Below, in pieces: positions 16,089 through 24,396 of a stretch of 26,003 bases of DNA. The DNA lies in NCBI GenBank assembly GCA_002404675.1, contig DHKE01000087.1, positions 1 to 26,003 of the forward strand. Direction: 5' to 3'. The DNA comes from Porphyromonadaceae bacterium UBA4702 (GTDB lineage Bacteria > Bacteroidota > Bacteroidia > Bacteroidales > Muribaculaceae). The translations under genes were made by a program, and so were the position numbers. Under the pieces are notes generated by a model. That model was not told the DNA's origin. It saw only the letters and a list, made by a program, of their open reading frames with translations, and made no database searches. Position 1 is the stretch's first letter, and each line of letters starts with the position of its first letter.

Positions 16089-18452
16089 ATGAGGTCAGAA
16101 GGTTCTCGACGCTGCCGCGCGTTGTCTCGTATTTCGCTGGTTGTCACGCTGTCGCTTGCGTGGCTCGTGTCGGCGTGCAGCAGCTCGCGCCATGTGCCGC
16201 AGGGGCAGTATCTGCTTGACAAGGTCAAGGTGGACGTGTCGCGGGACTCTACCGGCACTTTCTCGTCGGAGGAGATGATAAACTATGTCCGCCAGCTGCC
16301 GAACCACAAAATCCTGTGGAGCATGAAGTTGCAGCTCGGGGTGTACAACATGTCTGGGCGCGACACCACCAAATGGTGGAACCGGTGGATACGCCGCATC
16401 GGCGAGGCTCCGGTGATTTACGACCCGGAGCTGGCGTTGGCGAGCCGGCAGCAGCTGCAGAAGGCTCTTGTCAACAAGGGATTTCTCGATGCCCAGGTGG
16501 ATATGGAGGTGCGTCAGAATGAGCGCAAGCGGAAGGCTGAGGTGGACTACATCCTTGTTCCGGGACAGCCGCATATCGTCGATTCTATCAGCTATGTGTT
16601 CCCCAATGACGAGTTGCGCGATGCCGTCATGGAGGATTCCGCTCATTTCGCCATACGTCGCGGCGATTTCCTGGACCGCAGCTTGCTTGACACTCAGCGT
16701 GATGTTATAGTCGGACACCTGAAGAACAAGGGGTATTACGCTTTTACCAAGGAGTTTATACGTCTCAATGCTGACACTACTGCCGGCTCTAACCTCGTTG
16801 ACCTGACTGTGACTATTGAACCGCCGTATGACGCCCAGCACGCCTCCGCTCCGCAGATAGACACGCATATATCGTATACTATACGTTCAATCCGCGTCAT
16901 CACTGACTACAAGGCCATGGATGCGGACCGTCTCGACAAGACAGCCGCTGTTGACACGGTGGACTACAAGGATATGGTCATACTGTACGGCAAGAATCAT
17001 TACTTGCGTCCTTCGGTCATCTATGACAACTGCCATTTCCGTGTCGGCATGCCTTACCGTCAGGCGGACGTGGATCAGACATACGAGGCCTTTTCGCGGT
17101 TGAACATATTGAAGTTCACTAACATCCGGTTCATTCCTGCCGAGGACGAGGCTGGTGCTGTAGACGCATACATATTGCTGACACGCGACAGGAGCCAGTC
17201 TGTGGCGTTTGAACTCGAGGGAACGAATTCGGAGGGCGACCTTGGCGTGGCTGCGAGCGTGACCTATACCCACCGCAACGTAGGCAAGGGTTCGGAGACG
17301 CTGACGGCGAAAGTGCGCGGCGCATACGAGTCGATTAGCGGCGACCTTAACGGACTGTTGCATGACCGCTACATGGAGTATTCGTTTGAGACGGACATCA
17401 ATTTCCCGAAATTCAAGTTCCCGCTGCTCGACGATGCGTTCAAGCGCAAGATAAAGGCCTCGACTCAGTTCAGCCTCTCGTTCAATTACCAGGAACGGCC
17501 CGAATACACGCGCATCATTGCCACCGCCGGGTGGTCGTACCGCTGGGCAGAGCGCAATTCGCGCAAGCGGCATATATTCACGCCCATCGACATCAACTAT
17601 GTTTTCCTGCCAGAATCAACCAGCGACTTCCTCGACCAAATAGCCCCGGACAACCCGCTGCTGCGCTACAGCTATGAGAACCACTTCATCATGCGCATGG
17701 GGTATTCGTTCTACTATACCGACAAGCGCACGCCGCGCCCCTGGGACCGCGGGCTGCAGCGCAATATCAACACTTTCCGCGCCAATGCCGAGATAGCCGG
17801 CAACCTGATGTTCGGCATCAGCAGCATCTTCTCGCACCGCGATTTCCATAACGACCCATACAAGGTGTTCGGCATACATTATTCGCAATACTTGCGCCTC
17901 GAGGGCGACTACAGTTTTCTGCACCAGTTTGACGTGCGCAACTCGCTTGCCCTCCACGTAGGCATGGGAGTGGGCATTCCCTACGGCAATTCGAGCATTC
18001 TCCCCTTTGAGAAGCGTTTCTACGGCGGAGGCGCAAACGGCGTGCGCGGCTGGGACGTGCGCACCCTCGGCCCAGGCTCGTATCCCGGCTCAAATTCCGT
18101 GTCAGACTTCATCAACCAGTGCGGAGACATACGCCTCGACCTAAATGCCGAGTACCGCGCCAAGCTGTTCTGGGTGCTTGAGATGGGGCTGTTCATCGAT
18201 GCCGGCAATATCTGGACCATACGCAACTACGAGGCGCAGCCTGGCGGCGTGTTCCGCTTCGGCAGCTTCTACAAGCAGCTGGCGGCGGCATACGGCATAG
18301 GCATACGCATGGACTTCGACTATTTCCTCATACGCTTCGACCTCGGCATGAAGGCGCACAATCCCGCTTCCGGCGCTGAGCCGTGGCCGCTGTTTCACCC
18401 GAAATGGGGACGCGACAACAGTTTCCATTTCTCCATAGGCTATCCTTTCTGA
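16089..18452 (+). CDS. tamL: TamL-type BamA/TamA-family outer membrane lipoprotein
   Basis: This 787-residue protein begins with a lipoprotein signal (residues 1-30, lipobox VSAC with C30). POTRA-like repeats follow (about 35-415, for example YLLDKVKVDVSRD, LVNKGFLDAQVDMEV, VGHLKNKGYYAFTKEF and RLNILKFTNIRF). A 16-strand BamA-type barrel comes next (about 425-787), with the conserved lid loop seen as KRFYGGGANGVRGWDVRTLGPGSY and a terminal phenylalanine in HFSIGYPF. In Bacteroidetes the lipidated TamA homologue works with TamB to insert or assemble outer membrane material. I chose the ATG at 16089 because it begins the lipoprotein signal; the frame extends to 15930 without a signal. The gph-like gene follows after 27 bases and is likely co-transcribed. 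Confidence 0.9.
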   Translation: MRSEGSRRCRALSRISLVVTLSLAWLVSACSSSRHVPQGQYLLDKVKVDVSRDSTGTFSSEEMINYVRQLPNHKILWSMKLQLGVYNMSGRDTTKWWNRWIRRIGEAPVIYDPELALASRQQLQKALVNKGFLDAQVDMEVRQNERKRKAEVDYILVPGQPHIVDSISYVFPNDELRDAVMEDSAHFAIRRGDFLDRSLLDTQRDVIVGHLKNKGYYAFTKEFIRLNADTTAGSNLVDLTVTIEPPYDAQHASAPQIDTHISYTIRSIRVITDYKAMDADRLDKTAAVDTVDYKDMVILYGKNHYLRPSVIYDNCHFRVGMPYRQADVDQTYEAFSRLNILKFTNIRFIPAEDEAGAVDAYILLTRDRSQSVAFELEGTNSEGDLGVAASVTYTHRNVGKGSETLTAKVRGAYESISGDLNGLLHDRYMEYSFETDINFPKFKFPLLDDAFKRKIKASTQFSLSFNYQERPEYTRIIATAGWSYRWAERNSRKRHIFTPIDINYVFLPESTSDFLDQIAPDNPLLRYSYENHFIMRMGYSFYYTDKRTPRPWDRGLQRNINTFRANAEIAGNLMFGISSIFSHRDFHNDPYKVFGIHYSQYLRLEGDYSFLHQFDVRNSLALHVGMGVGIPYGNSSILPFEKRFYGGGANGVRGWDVRTLGPGSYPGSNSVSDFINQCGDIRLDLNAEYRAKLFWVLEMGLFIDAGNIWTIRNYEAQPGGVFRFGSFYKQLAAAYGIGIRMDFDYFLIRFDLGMKAHNPASGAEPWPLFHPKWGRDNSFHFSIGYPF

Positions 18453-18479
18453 ACATACACAACACACTGTCTGCTGGAT

Positions 18480-19133
18480 ATGAAAAAACTGGCTATATTT
18501 GACCTCGACGGCACTCTGCTCAACACGATCTCCGACCTGGGGAGCGCGTGCAATTATGCCCTCGAGAAAATGGGGTATATGAAGCACCCCATTTCAGCGT
18601 ACAACTATATGGTGGGCAACGGCGTGCGCCGTCTGCTGGAACGCGCCCACCCGGATGCTGACGCGGCTGCCGTGGACGAACTGTTCGGATATTTCCGTGA
18701 GTATTACGACGTGCATTGCACCGACACCACCGAGCCATACTCAGGCATACCTGACCTGCTTGCCGAATTGACCGAGAGGGGAGTGGCGTTGGCGGTGGCT
18801 ACCAACAAGTACCAGAGCGCGGCTTCGAAAATCATCAGCCACTTTTTCCCGGATATGCCGTTTGTAACGGTGCTCGGGCAGAGTGACGAGCGACCTACAA
18901 AACCTGACCCGTCGATAATATTTGAAGTGCTGAGCCAACACCCGACACCGAAGGCGCAGGTGATGATGATAGGCGATTCTGCCATCGACATGGAAACGGC
19001 GCGGCGTGCCTGCGTCGAATCTGTAGGCGTGACATGGGGATTCCGTCCTGTGTCGGAACTGCGCAAGGCGTGCGCAGTGCACGTGGTCAGTTCGCCGTCA
19101 GAGATACTCAAGTTTCTGGATGACCCGTTCTGA
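18480..19133 (+). CDS. gph: HAD-superfamily phosphatase, phosphoglycolate phosphatase-like
   Basis: This 217-residue cytosolic enzyme has the four HAD motifs: FDLDGTLLNT (D8 nucleophile, D10 acid), VATNK (motif II), KPDP (motif III lysine) and MIGDSAIDMETAR (motif IV acids). The cap between motifs I and II is helical, as in subfamily IA phosphatases of the Gph type, which hydrolyse 2-phosphoglycolate formed during DNA repair. Substrate specificity in this subfamily is poorly predicted by sequence, so the gene symbol is tentative. It lies 27 bases after tamL on the same strand and converges with a small lipoprotein gene 11 bases away. Confidence 0.86.
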   Translation: MKKLAIFDLDGTLLNTISDLGSACNYALEKMGYMKHPISAYNYMVGNGVRRLLERAHPDADAAAVDELFGYFREYYDVHCTDTTEPYSGIPDLLAELTERGVALAVATNKYQSAASKIISHFFPDMPFVTVLGQSDERPTKPDPSIIFEVLSQHPTPKAQVMMIGDSAIDMETARRACVESVGVTWGFRPVSELRKACAVHVVSSPSEILKFLDDPF

Positions 19134-19144
19134 CCGGTGCAGTG

Positions 19145-19477
19145 TCAGCGGCGTTGCCTCTCGATGCGTTCTGCCAGGCCCGGGCGCGTGGCGCGGACAG
19201 TGGAAATGAATGCGCTGTCAAAGGCCGCCAGCTCTTCTGAACGCTGTTCTTGAATGTATGTACTGCGCTCTGCCGCCACCTCGAGCAGCTGGCCGTGCAG
19301 CTCCAGCGAGTCTTTCCACTCGCGGCTGACGAATGTTTTTGCAGCGTTGCGCCCCGCCATACGCGCAGCCTCCAGCGCCTCGCCGCTAACGTGGCTGGTT
19401 TCCTTGCCGCCGCATGACAACAGCAGCAACGGCATCGCCAGCAGCAATATATGTTTGGTCCTTAGTGACATCTTCAT
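19145..19477 (-). CDS. Small lipoprotein of unknown function
   Basis: A 110-residue protein with a short basic start, a strongly hydrophobic stretch (residues 9-20) and a lipobox LLSC (C22) followed by GGK. The mature part is about 88 residues, mainly helical and charged, without a family I recognise. The start at 19477 (or 19471, two codons later) is supported by a promoter ending 28 bases upstream; the open frame continues to 19612 but would run through the promoter. It converges with gph and diverges from the TIGR02757 gene. Confidence 0.78.
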   Translation of the reverse strand: MKMSLRTKHILLLAMPLLLLSCGGKETSHVSGEALEAARMAGRNAAKTFVSREWKDSLELHGQLLEVAAERSTYIQEQRSEELAAFDSAFISTVRATRPGLAERIERQRR

Positions 19478-19504
19478 CTCCGGTAAATCGGTTTTACTGT
19501 GATG

Positions 19505-19535
19505 CAAAGTTAATATTTTCCTCCGCCATTTGCAA
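19505..19535 (-). promoter_or_regulatory. Promoter of the small lipoprotein
   Basis: On the minus strand TTG (19535-19533), 20 bases, TAACTTTG (19512-19505): an exact consensus fit. Its -33 element lies only 9 bases before the ATG of the divergent TIGR02757 gene. Confidence 0.72.
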
Positions 19536-19544
19536 TATACCCAC

Positions 19545-20366
19545 ATGGACATCCCCGACATATCTCCCGAAATACGCGAGCTTCTCGACATTGAGGCTCG
19601 CCGCATCAACACGCCGCAATTTGTTGATGCCGACCCGGTGCAGTTTCCTCGCCGCTTCTCACGCCTTCAGGACATCGAAATCGCCGCGCTCCTCGCTGCC
19701 ACCATAGCATGGGGCAACCGCAAGATGATATGCCGCAACGCCACACGCATACTCTCGCTCGCCGATTGGCAGCCATACGCCTACGTCATGGATGGCGGAT
19801 ATGAAGACCTCGACCCTCAGATGAACCTGCACCGCACATTCTTTGCCCGCCACCTGCAATACCTGATGCGCGGGCTGCGTGAGATATACCGCCGACATGC
19901 CTCGCTCGACTCTTTCGCTGCTCATCACCGCATCGCCGACAGCGAAGCTCCCTCATGGCAGCTGACAGCCGCCATAGCTGAGGTCTGCCGCGAGCAGAAC
20001 GGCGGCGAGGACTACAGCCGCGCCATCCCCTCCAACCTGCAGCAGACGGCACTGAAGCGCATCAACATGATGCTGCGCTGGCTCGTGCGCGACGACGGCA
20101 TCGTCGATATGGGCGTGTGGAAGTCGGTACCCAAGTCAAAGCTCTTCATACCCCTTGATGTGCACGTTGGCAACACCGCCCGCGCACTGGGCTTGCTCAC
20201 GCGCCGCAGCAACGACCGCCGCGCCGTCCTCGAGCTGACGGCACAGCTGCGCCGCCTCCGCCCCGACGACCCCGTATGGTACGACTACGCCCTCTTCGGC
20301 ATCGGCGTAGCCGCCAAATCCCTCCGCCATGCAGAAGATAGATTTTGCAGTCAGTCTCCGAAATAG
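19545..20366 (+). CDS. TIGR02757 (DUF2400) family protein
   Basis: A 273-residue cytosolic protein matching the TIGR02757/DUF2400 family common in Bacteroidetes. It shows DPVQFPRRFSRLQDIEIAALLAATIAWGNRKMI (about 29-61), a helical middle, the conserved VPKSKLFIPLDVHVGNTARALGLLTRR (about 202-228) and the ending DPVWYDYALFGIGV. The helix-rich layout with PLDVH...R resembles the HhH-GPD DNA glycosylase fold, but its function has not been shown to my knowledge. The ATG at 19545 is used; a TTG at 19530 lies in the same frame. It converges on ffh, with a palindromic repeat element between the two. Confidence 0.88.
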   Translation: MDIPDISPEIRELLDIEARRINTPQFVDADPVQFPRRFSRLQDIEIAALLAATIAWGNRKMICRNATRILSLADWQPYAYVMDGGYEDLDPQMNLHRTFFARHLQYLMRGLREIYRRHASLDSFAAHHRIADSEAPSWQLTAAIAEVCREQNGGEDYSRAIPSNLQQTALKRINMMLRWLVRDDGIVDMGVWKSVPKSKLFIPLDVHVGNTARALGLLTRRSNDRRAVLELTAQLRRLRPDDPVWYDYALFGIGVAAKSLRHAEDRFCSQSPK

Positions 20367-20450
20367 CTGCCATTTGTGTAAACGCGATTTCAGCAACTCG
20401 AAAATAGGGCGAGTCGCGGCCCTCATGCCTTGCGGGATCGCGCTGTCAGA

Positions 20451-20545
20451 GTAGGAATACGGCGTGTCGTGTTCGCTGTCAAGTCGCTGTAATTCAATGA
20501 TAGATGTACTCGCCGCTCTTAGGACGTGGCATGCCGTGTTCCTAC
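20451..20545. repeat. Palindromic intergenic repeat element, copy 1
   Basis: Two 24-base arms (20451-20474 and 20522-20545) are inverted copies of each other, both containing the core ACGGC-TG-C-GTGTTC type sequence. They are separated by about 47 bases. Every difference between the arms is a G/A or C/T change of the kind that still allows G-U pairing in RNA. The same core recurs at 25835-25917. It lies between two convergent genes. Confidence 0.65.
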
Positions 20546-20557
20546 TTCGCTGCACAT

Positions 20558-20583
20558 AAAAAAAGTGCGCCTTTTTGACGCAC
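20558..20583 (-). terminator. Rho-independent terminator of the panC-panD-ffh operon
   Basis: On the minus strand GTGCGTC (20583-20577), loop AAAAA, GGCGCAC (20571-20565), then seven T (20564-20558). It is 55 bases past the ffh stop. Confidence 0.85.
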
Positions 20584-20638
20584 CTCTCGTGTGGTGGCTG
20601 TTGCTAAGAGCGACCCGAATTATGCGTGTGCTGGTCTG

Positions 20639-21991
20639 TCAGCGGCGGTTTTTGGTCATGGCTCGCATGGCTCGCATCGATTCCATCAGTTTCTTGGGGT
20701 TCTTGACGGAGGTGGCGGCTTTCATCATCTTGCGTGACTGCTCAAACTGCTTCAGCAGGCGGTTCACTTCTTGCAGTGACGTGCCGGATCCCTTGGCAAT
20801 GCGCTGGCGGCGTGAGCCGTTGATGATTTCGGGGTGTTCGCGCTCTTGCGGTGTCATGGAGTAGATGATCGCCTCGATGCCCTTGAACGCGCTGTTGTCG
20901 ATGTCGATGTCCTTGATGGCCTTGCCTACACCCGGTATCATGGATGCCAGATCCTTGATGTTGCCCATCTTCTTGACATTCTGTATCTGCTTGAGGAAGT
21001 CGTTGAAGTCGAATTTGCCGTGCTTGATCTTGTTGGTCAGGCCTTCTGCTTCCTTCGCGTCATAGATTGACTGTATGCGCTGGGCGAGCTCGCCGAGGTC
21101 TCCCATGCCGAGGATACGGCTTGCCATGCCCTCGGGGTTGAACTCCTGCAGGTCTTCGAGCTTTTCGCCCGTGCCGATATATTTGATAGGCTTGTCAACG
21201 ACCTTGCGTATCGAGAGGGCTGCGCCGCCGCGTGTGTCGCCGTCGAGCTTGGTGAGTATCACGCCGTCGAAGTCGATGCGGTCGTTGAACTCCTTGGCTG
21301 TGTTGACTGCGTCCTGGCCTGTCATCGAGTCGACGACGAACAGGGTCTCGTCCGGGTTGATAGCCTCACGTATTGCGGCTATCTCGTCCATCATCTCTGC
21401 GTCTACGGCAAGGCGGCCGGCGGTGTCGACTATGACGAGGTCATAATGGTTGTCGCGTGCGTGGCGTATGCCGTTGAGGGCTATCTCTACGGGGTTCTTG
21501 TTGCCCTCCTCGCTGTATACGGGCACGCCTATGGAGTTGCCGACCACTTTCAGCTGTTCGATAGCGGCGGGGCGGTACACGTCGCAAGCGACGAGCAGCG
21601 GGCGTTTCCCCTTGGAGGATTTCAGCTTCTTGGCGAGCTTGCCGGAGAATGTGGTCTTGCCCGAGCCTTGCAGTCCGGACATGAGTATCACAGCCGGGTT
21701 GCCCTTGATATTGAGGGGTACGAGGGTCTTGCCCATGAGCTCGGTGAGTTCCTCATGGACTATCTTGAGCATCAGCTCCTGCGGCTTGACGGCGTTTAGG
21801 ACGTTCTGTCCCATGGCCTTTTCCTTGACGGAGTCGATGAAGCCTTTGGCGACCTTGTAGTTTACGTCAGCATCGACGAGGGCGCGGCGCACCTCCTTGA
21901 GTGTCTGCGCCACGTTGATTTCGGTGATGCGGCCCTCGCCTTTGAGGACCTTGAAAGAGCGTTCGAGCCGCTCCTGAAGTGAGTTGAACAT
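20639..21991 (-). CDS. ffh: Signal recognition particle protein (SRP54 GTPase)
   Basis: Ffh binds signal sequences on translating ribosomes with 4.5S RNA and hands them to FtsY at the inner membrane. The 450-residue protein has the N domain (1-90) and the G domain with GLQGSGKTT (106-114), CDVYRPAA, VDTAGR (188-193) and TKLDGDTRGGAA (247-258). The M domain begins near 300 and contains the RNA-binding SRRQRIAKGSGTSLQEVNRLLKQF helix-turn region. It is the last gene of panC-panD-ffh (30 bases after panD) and is followed by a clear terminator. Confidence 0.97.
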   Translation of the reverse strand: MFNSLQERLERSFKVLKGEGRITEINVAQTLKEVRRALVDADVNYKVAKGFIDSVKEKAMGQNVLNAVKPQELMLKIVHEELTELMGKTLVPLNIKGNPAVILMSGLQGSGKTTFSGKLAKKLKSSKGKRPLLVACDVYRPAAIEQLKVVGNSIGVPVYSEEGNKNPVEIALNGIRHARDNHYDLVIVDTAGRLAVDAEMMDEIAAIREAINPDETLFVVDSMTGQDAVNTAKEFNDRIDFDGVILTKLDGDTRGGAALSIRKVVDKPIKYIGTGEKLEDLQEFNPEGMASRILGMGDLGELAQRIQSIYDAKEAEGLTNKIKHGKFDFNDFLKQIQNVKKMGNIKDLASMIPGVGKAIKDIDIDNSAFKGIEAIIYSMTPQEREHPEIINGSRRQRIAKGSGTSLQEVNRLLKQFEQSRKMMKAATSVKNPKKLMESMRAMRAMTKNRR

Positions 21992-22021
21992 ACTGGAGAT
22001 GTTGTTGTGCGGGTGGAACGA

Positions 22022-22381
22022 TTATTCGGCTTCGGGAAGCCTGTTTGTGGCGGAGTCGGGGAAGATGACCGCCGGGCGGTGCGTCTTGGCTTCCTCTTCG
22101 GTCATGAGCGCGTATGTCATGATGATGATTATGTCACCGGGCTGGGCCTTGCGGGCAGCCGCGCCGTTGAGGCATATCACTCCGCTGTCGGGTTCGCCGG
22201 CGATGACGTATGTGTCGAAACGCTCGCCGTTGTTGTTGTTGACTATCCAGACACGCTGTCCTGGGAGTATGCCGGCGGCATCGAGCAGACGGCTGTCGAT
22301 GGTGATGCTGCCGATATAGTTCAAATCCGCCTGTGTGACGCGCACGCGGTGGATTTTGGATTTCATCATTTCTATAAGCAT
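22022..22381 (-). CDS. panD: Aspartate 1-decarboxylase (pyruvoyl enzyme precursor)
   Basis: PanD makes beta-alanine from L-aspartate for pantothenate. The 119-residue proenzyme aligns from its first residue with E. coli PanD: K9 and H11 region ([13 protein letters not shown]), self-cleavage site YIGS with G24-S25, [22 protein letters not shown] (catalytic R and Y), and [19 protein letters not shown]. Cleavage before S25 would create the pyruvoyl group. It lies between panC (32 bases) and ffh (30 bases) in one operon, so the substrate supply for PanC is co-expressed. Confidence 0.96.
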   Translation of the reverse strand: MLIEMMKSKIHRVRVTQADLNYIGSITIDSRLLDAAGILPGQRVWIVNNNNGERFDTYVIAGEPDSGVICLNGAAARKAQPGDIIIIMTYALMTEEEAKTHRPAVIFPDSATNRLPEAE

Positions 22382-22413
22382 GGTCTTATAGTATGTATGG
22401 GTTGGATGCGGTG

Positions 22414-23289
22414 TTATTGGTTCTGTGTGCCGGCCGGCTTGCGGTATGTGATGTTGTCTATCAGCCGCACGTTGCCGCAGTATACGGTTATGCAGCCGGC
22501 TATGTAGTCTGTGTCGGCCCAGTCGCTGACGGGCTGTAGGGTGATGCCGTCAACTATCTCGAAATACTCGACACGGCAATAGGGGAGAGCGTCGATGCTT
22601 TCCACTACGGAGTCGTGTGTCGCTGCCACGGAGTGGGAGAGCGAGTATTCCACGCTCTGCGCCAGTGCGCGGTGTATGCCCGGGGCTGTTTTGCGCTGTT
22701 CGGGGGTGAGCAGGGCGTTGCGGCTTGAGAGGGCGAGGCCATCGTCGGCACGCACTATGGGGCATGGCACTATTTCGACGTTGATCCCCTCGGTCTGTAT
22801 CATGCGGCGTATCACGGCTATCTGCTGAAAGTCCTTCTCTCCGAAATATGCCCTGTCGGGGGCGACCATGCGCATCAGCAGGCTGACCACGCGAGCTACG
22901 CCCTGGAAATGCCCGGGGCGGTATTTTCCCTCCATGACTTCAGCCACCTGTCCGAGGTCGAACACCGGGGCTGGCTTGTCGATGCCCTCTGGGTACATCT
23001 CTTCGACCGAGGGGGCGAACACGGCAGCCACGCCGGCGCGTTGCAGCTTGTCGAAATCGGATTTCTCGTCGCGGGGGTATGTGGCGAGGTCGGTGGGGTT
23101 GTTGAACTGCACTGGGTTGACGAATACGCTTGCCACCACGGTGTCGCCGCGCCCAACGGCGGCACTGACCAGCGAGAGGTGTCCCTCGTGGAGCGCGCCC
23201 ATGGTGGGGATGAGGCCTATCTTGCGACCTTCGGCACGCTGGGCCTCAACGTATTGCCTAAGGTCTTTGACTGTTCTGAATATTTCCAT
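22414..23289 (-). CDS. panC: Pantothenate synthetase
   Basis: PanC joins pantoate and beta-alanine with ATP to form pantothenate. The 291-residue product shows [15 protein letters not shown] with the HxGH ATP site (H34, H37), the substrate-binding [17 protein letters not shown] and the LSSRN (KMSKS-like) motif. The ATG at 23289 ([11 protein letters not shown]) is the family start; the frame runs on to 23361 but crosses the promoter. It is the first gene of panC-panD-ffh and diverges from the glycogen-synthase-like gene. Confidence 0.96.
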   Translation of the reverse strand: MEIFRTVKDLRQYVEAQRAEGRKIGLIPTMGALHEGHLSLVSAAVGRGDTVVASVFVNPVQFNNPTDLATYPRDEKSDFDKLQRAGVAAVFAPSVEEMYPEGIDKPAPVFDLGQVAEVMEGKYRPGHFQGVARVVSLLMRMVAPDRAYFGEKDFQQIAVIRRMIQTEGINVEIVPCPIVRADDGLALSSRNALLTPEQRKTAPGIHRALAQSVEYSLSHSVAATHDSVVESIDALPYCRVEYFEIVDGITLQPVSDWADTDYIAGCITVYCGNVRLIDNITYRKPAGTQNQ

Positions 23290-23348
23290 TTTGTCATCTG
23301 TCCGGCTGCCAGCATTGCTGCCTCCGGGGGTGTTGATATTTGACGCTG

Positions 23349-23380
23349 CAAAATTAATCAAAACTTGAGAAACACGGCAA
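23349..23380 (-). promoter_or_regulatory. Promoter of panC-panD-ffh
   Basis: On the minus strand TTG (23380-23378), 21 bases, TAATTTTG (23356-23349), 59 bases before the panC ATG. Confidence 0.68.
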
Positions 23381-23461
23381 CGAATGGGGGAAAATCGCTC
23401 TCGCGTATATTAATGATGTCTAAAAAACGGGTGGAAACGTCTCTGTCCGGGAAATAATTAG

Positions 23462-23469
23462 TAACTTTG
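23462..23469 (+). promoter_or_regulatory. -7 element for the glycogen-synthase-like gene
   Basis: TAACTTTG, an exact -7 match, 108 bases before the ATG at 23578. No TTG lies at the usual distance upstream, so the promoter is only half supported. Confidence 0.45.
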
Positions 23470-23577
23470 CGTCGCGGATATTGTGTCCTGCCGGCGGTTT
23501 TTGCGGTGCGGTGTGAGTGTCCGTGGCGCGGTGCCGCAAATTGTAAGGCACCGTGTTGTAACGAAAAACAGATAAAC

Positions 23578-24396
23578 ATGTCTGACAAGAGAATCCTATT
23601 CATCTCGGAGGAAATAGCTCCCTACGTGCCGGGGCGCGAAACGGCTGATTTCAGCCGCAAGCTGGCCGAAAATGCACATTCTCAGAAATATGAGGTGCGC
23701 ACGTTCATGCCCAAGTACGGCACAGTCAACGAGCGGCGCAACCAGCTGCACGAGGTGATACGCCTGAGCGGCGCAAACATCCCTATCGGCGACAATGACC
23801 ATCCGCTCATCATCAAGGTGGCGTCGCTGCAGCCGTTTCGCATACAGGTGTATTTCATTGATAACGACGACTATTTCCAGAAGTTGGACGATGACGAAGA
23901 CCCCATAGGCTCCAACCGTGCCGACAATGACGAGCGTGCCATATTTTTCGCTCGCGGCACCATGGAGACGGTCAAGAAGCTGCGCTGGGTGCCCAAGGTG
24001 ATATTCTGCAGCGGCTGGTTTGCCGCGCTGATGCCTATCTACCTGCGCTCAATGTATGCCGACGACCCGTCATTCAAAGGAGCGAAAATCGTATACTGCA
24101 TCACCCCGACCCGCGCAACCGGCGGCATCGATGCTGCCATACTCGACAAGATGCAGAAAGAGGGGATGCCCAAGAAGAAGCTCGAGCCGTTCCGCTCGCT
24201 GCCCGCTGACACCGACCTGCTGCACCGCATGGCGATAGCCTTTGCTGATGCCGTGGTGGTGGCAGACCCGGCAGCCTCGGACGATGTGCGCGGCTACGTC
24301 GCAGAGCGGAAACTCCCCACGCTTGAGTTCAAAATTGGCGACGACGTGAGCGCAATTTTCGACTTCTACAAATCCCTGATTCCTGATGAAAAATAA
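23578..24396 (+). CDS. Glycogen/starch synthase-like protein, N-terminal (GT5) domain only
   Basis: This 272-residue protein begins MSDKRILFISEEIAPYVPG, as glycogen synthases do. It keeps the N-terminal Rossmann domain pattern: VRTFMPKYGTVNERRNQLHEVIRL, DNDDYF, DNDERAIFFARGTME and PKVIFCSGWFAALMPIYLR. True GlgA enzymes are 480-550 residues, with a second Rossmann domain and a KxGGL sugar-nucleotide motif near the start. Here the motif position reads PGRETADFSRKL and the whole C-terminal half is absent. It therefore probably has no glycogen synthase activity; a binding or regulatory role is possible. The upstream frame to 23467 is not family-like. The DUF4270 gene starts inside its last codons (11-base overlap), so the two are coupled. 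Confidence 0.85.
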   Translation: MSDKRILFISEEIAPYVPGRETADFSRKLAENAHSQKYEVRTFMPKYGTVNERRNQLHEVIRLSGANIPIGDNDHPLIIKVASLQPFRIQVYFIDNDDYFQKLDDDEDPIGSNRADNDERAIFFARGTMETVKKLRWVPKVIFCSGWFAALMPIYLRSMYADDPSFKGAKIVYCITPTRATGGIDAAILDKMQKEGMPKKKLEPFRSLPADTDLLHRMAIAFADAVVVADPAASDDVRGYVAERKLPTLEFKIGDDVSAIFDFYKSLIPDEK

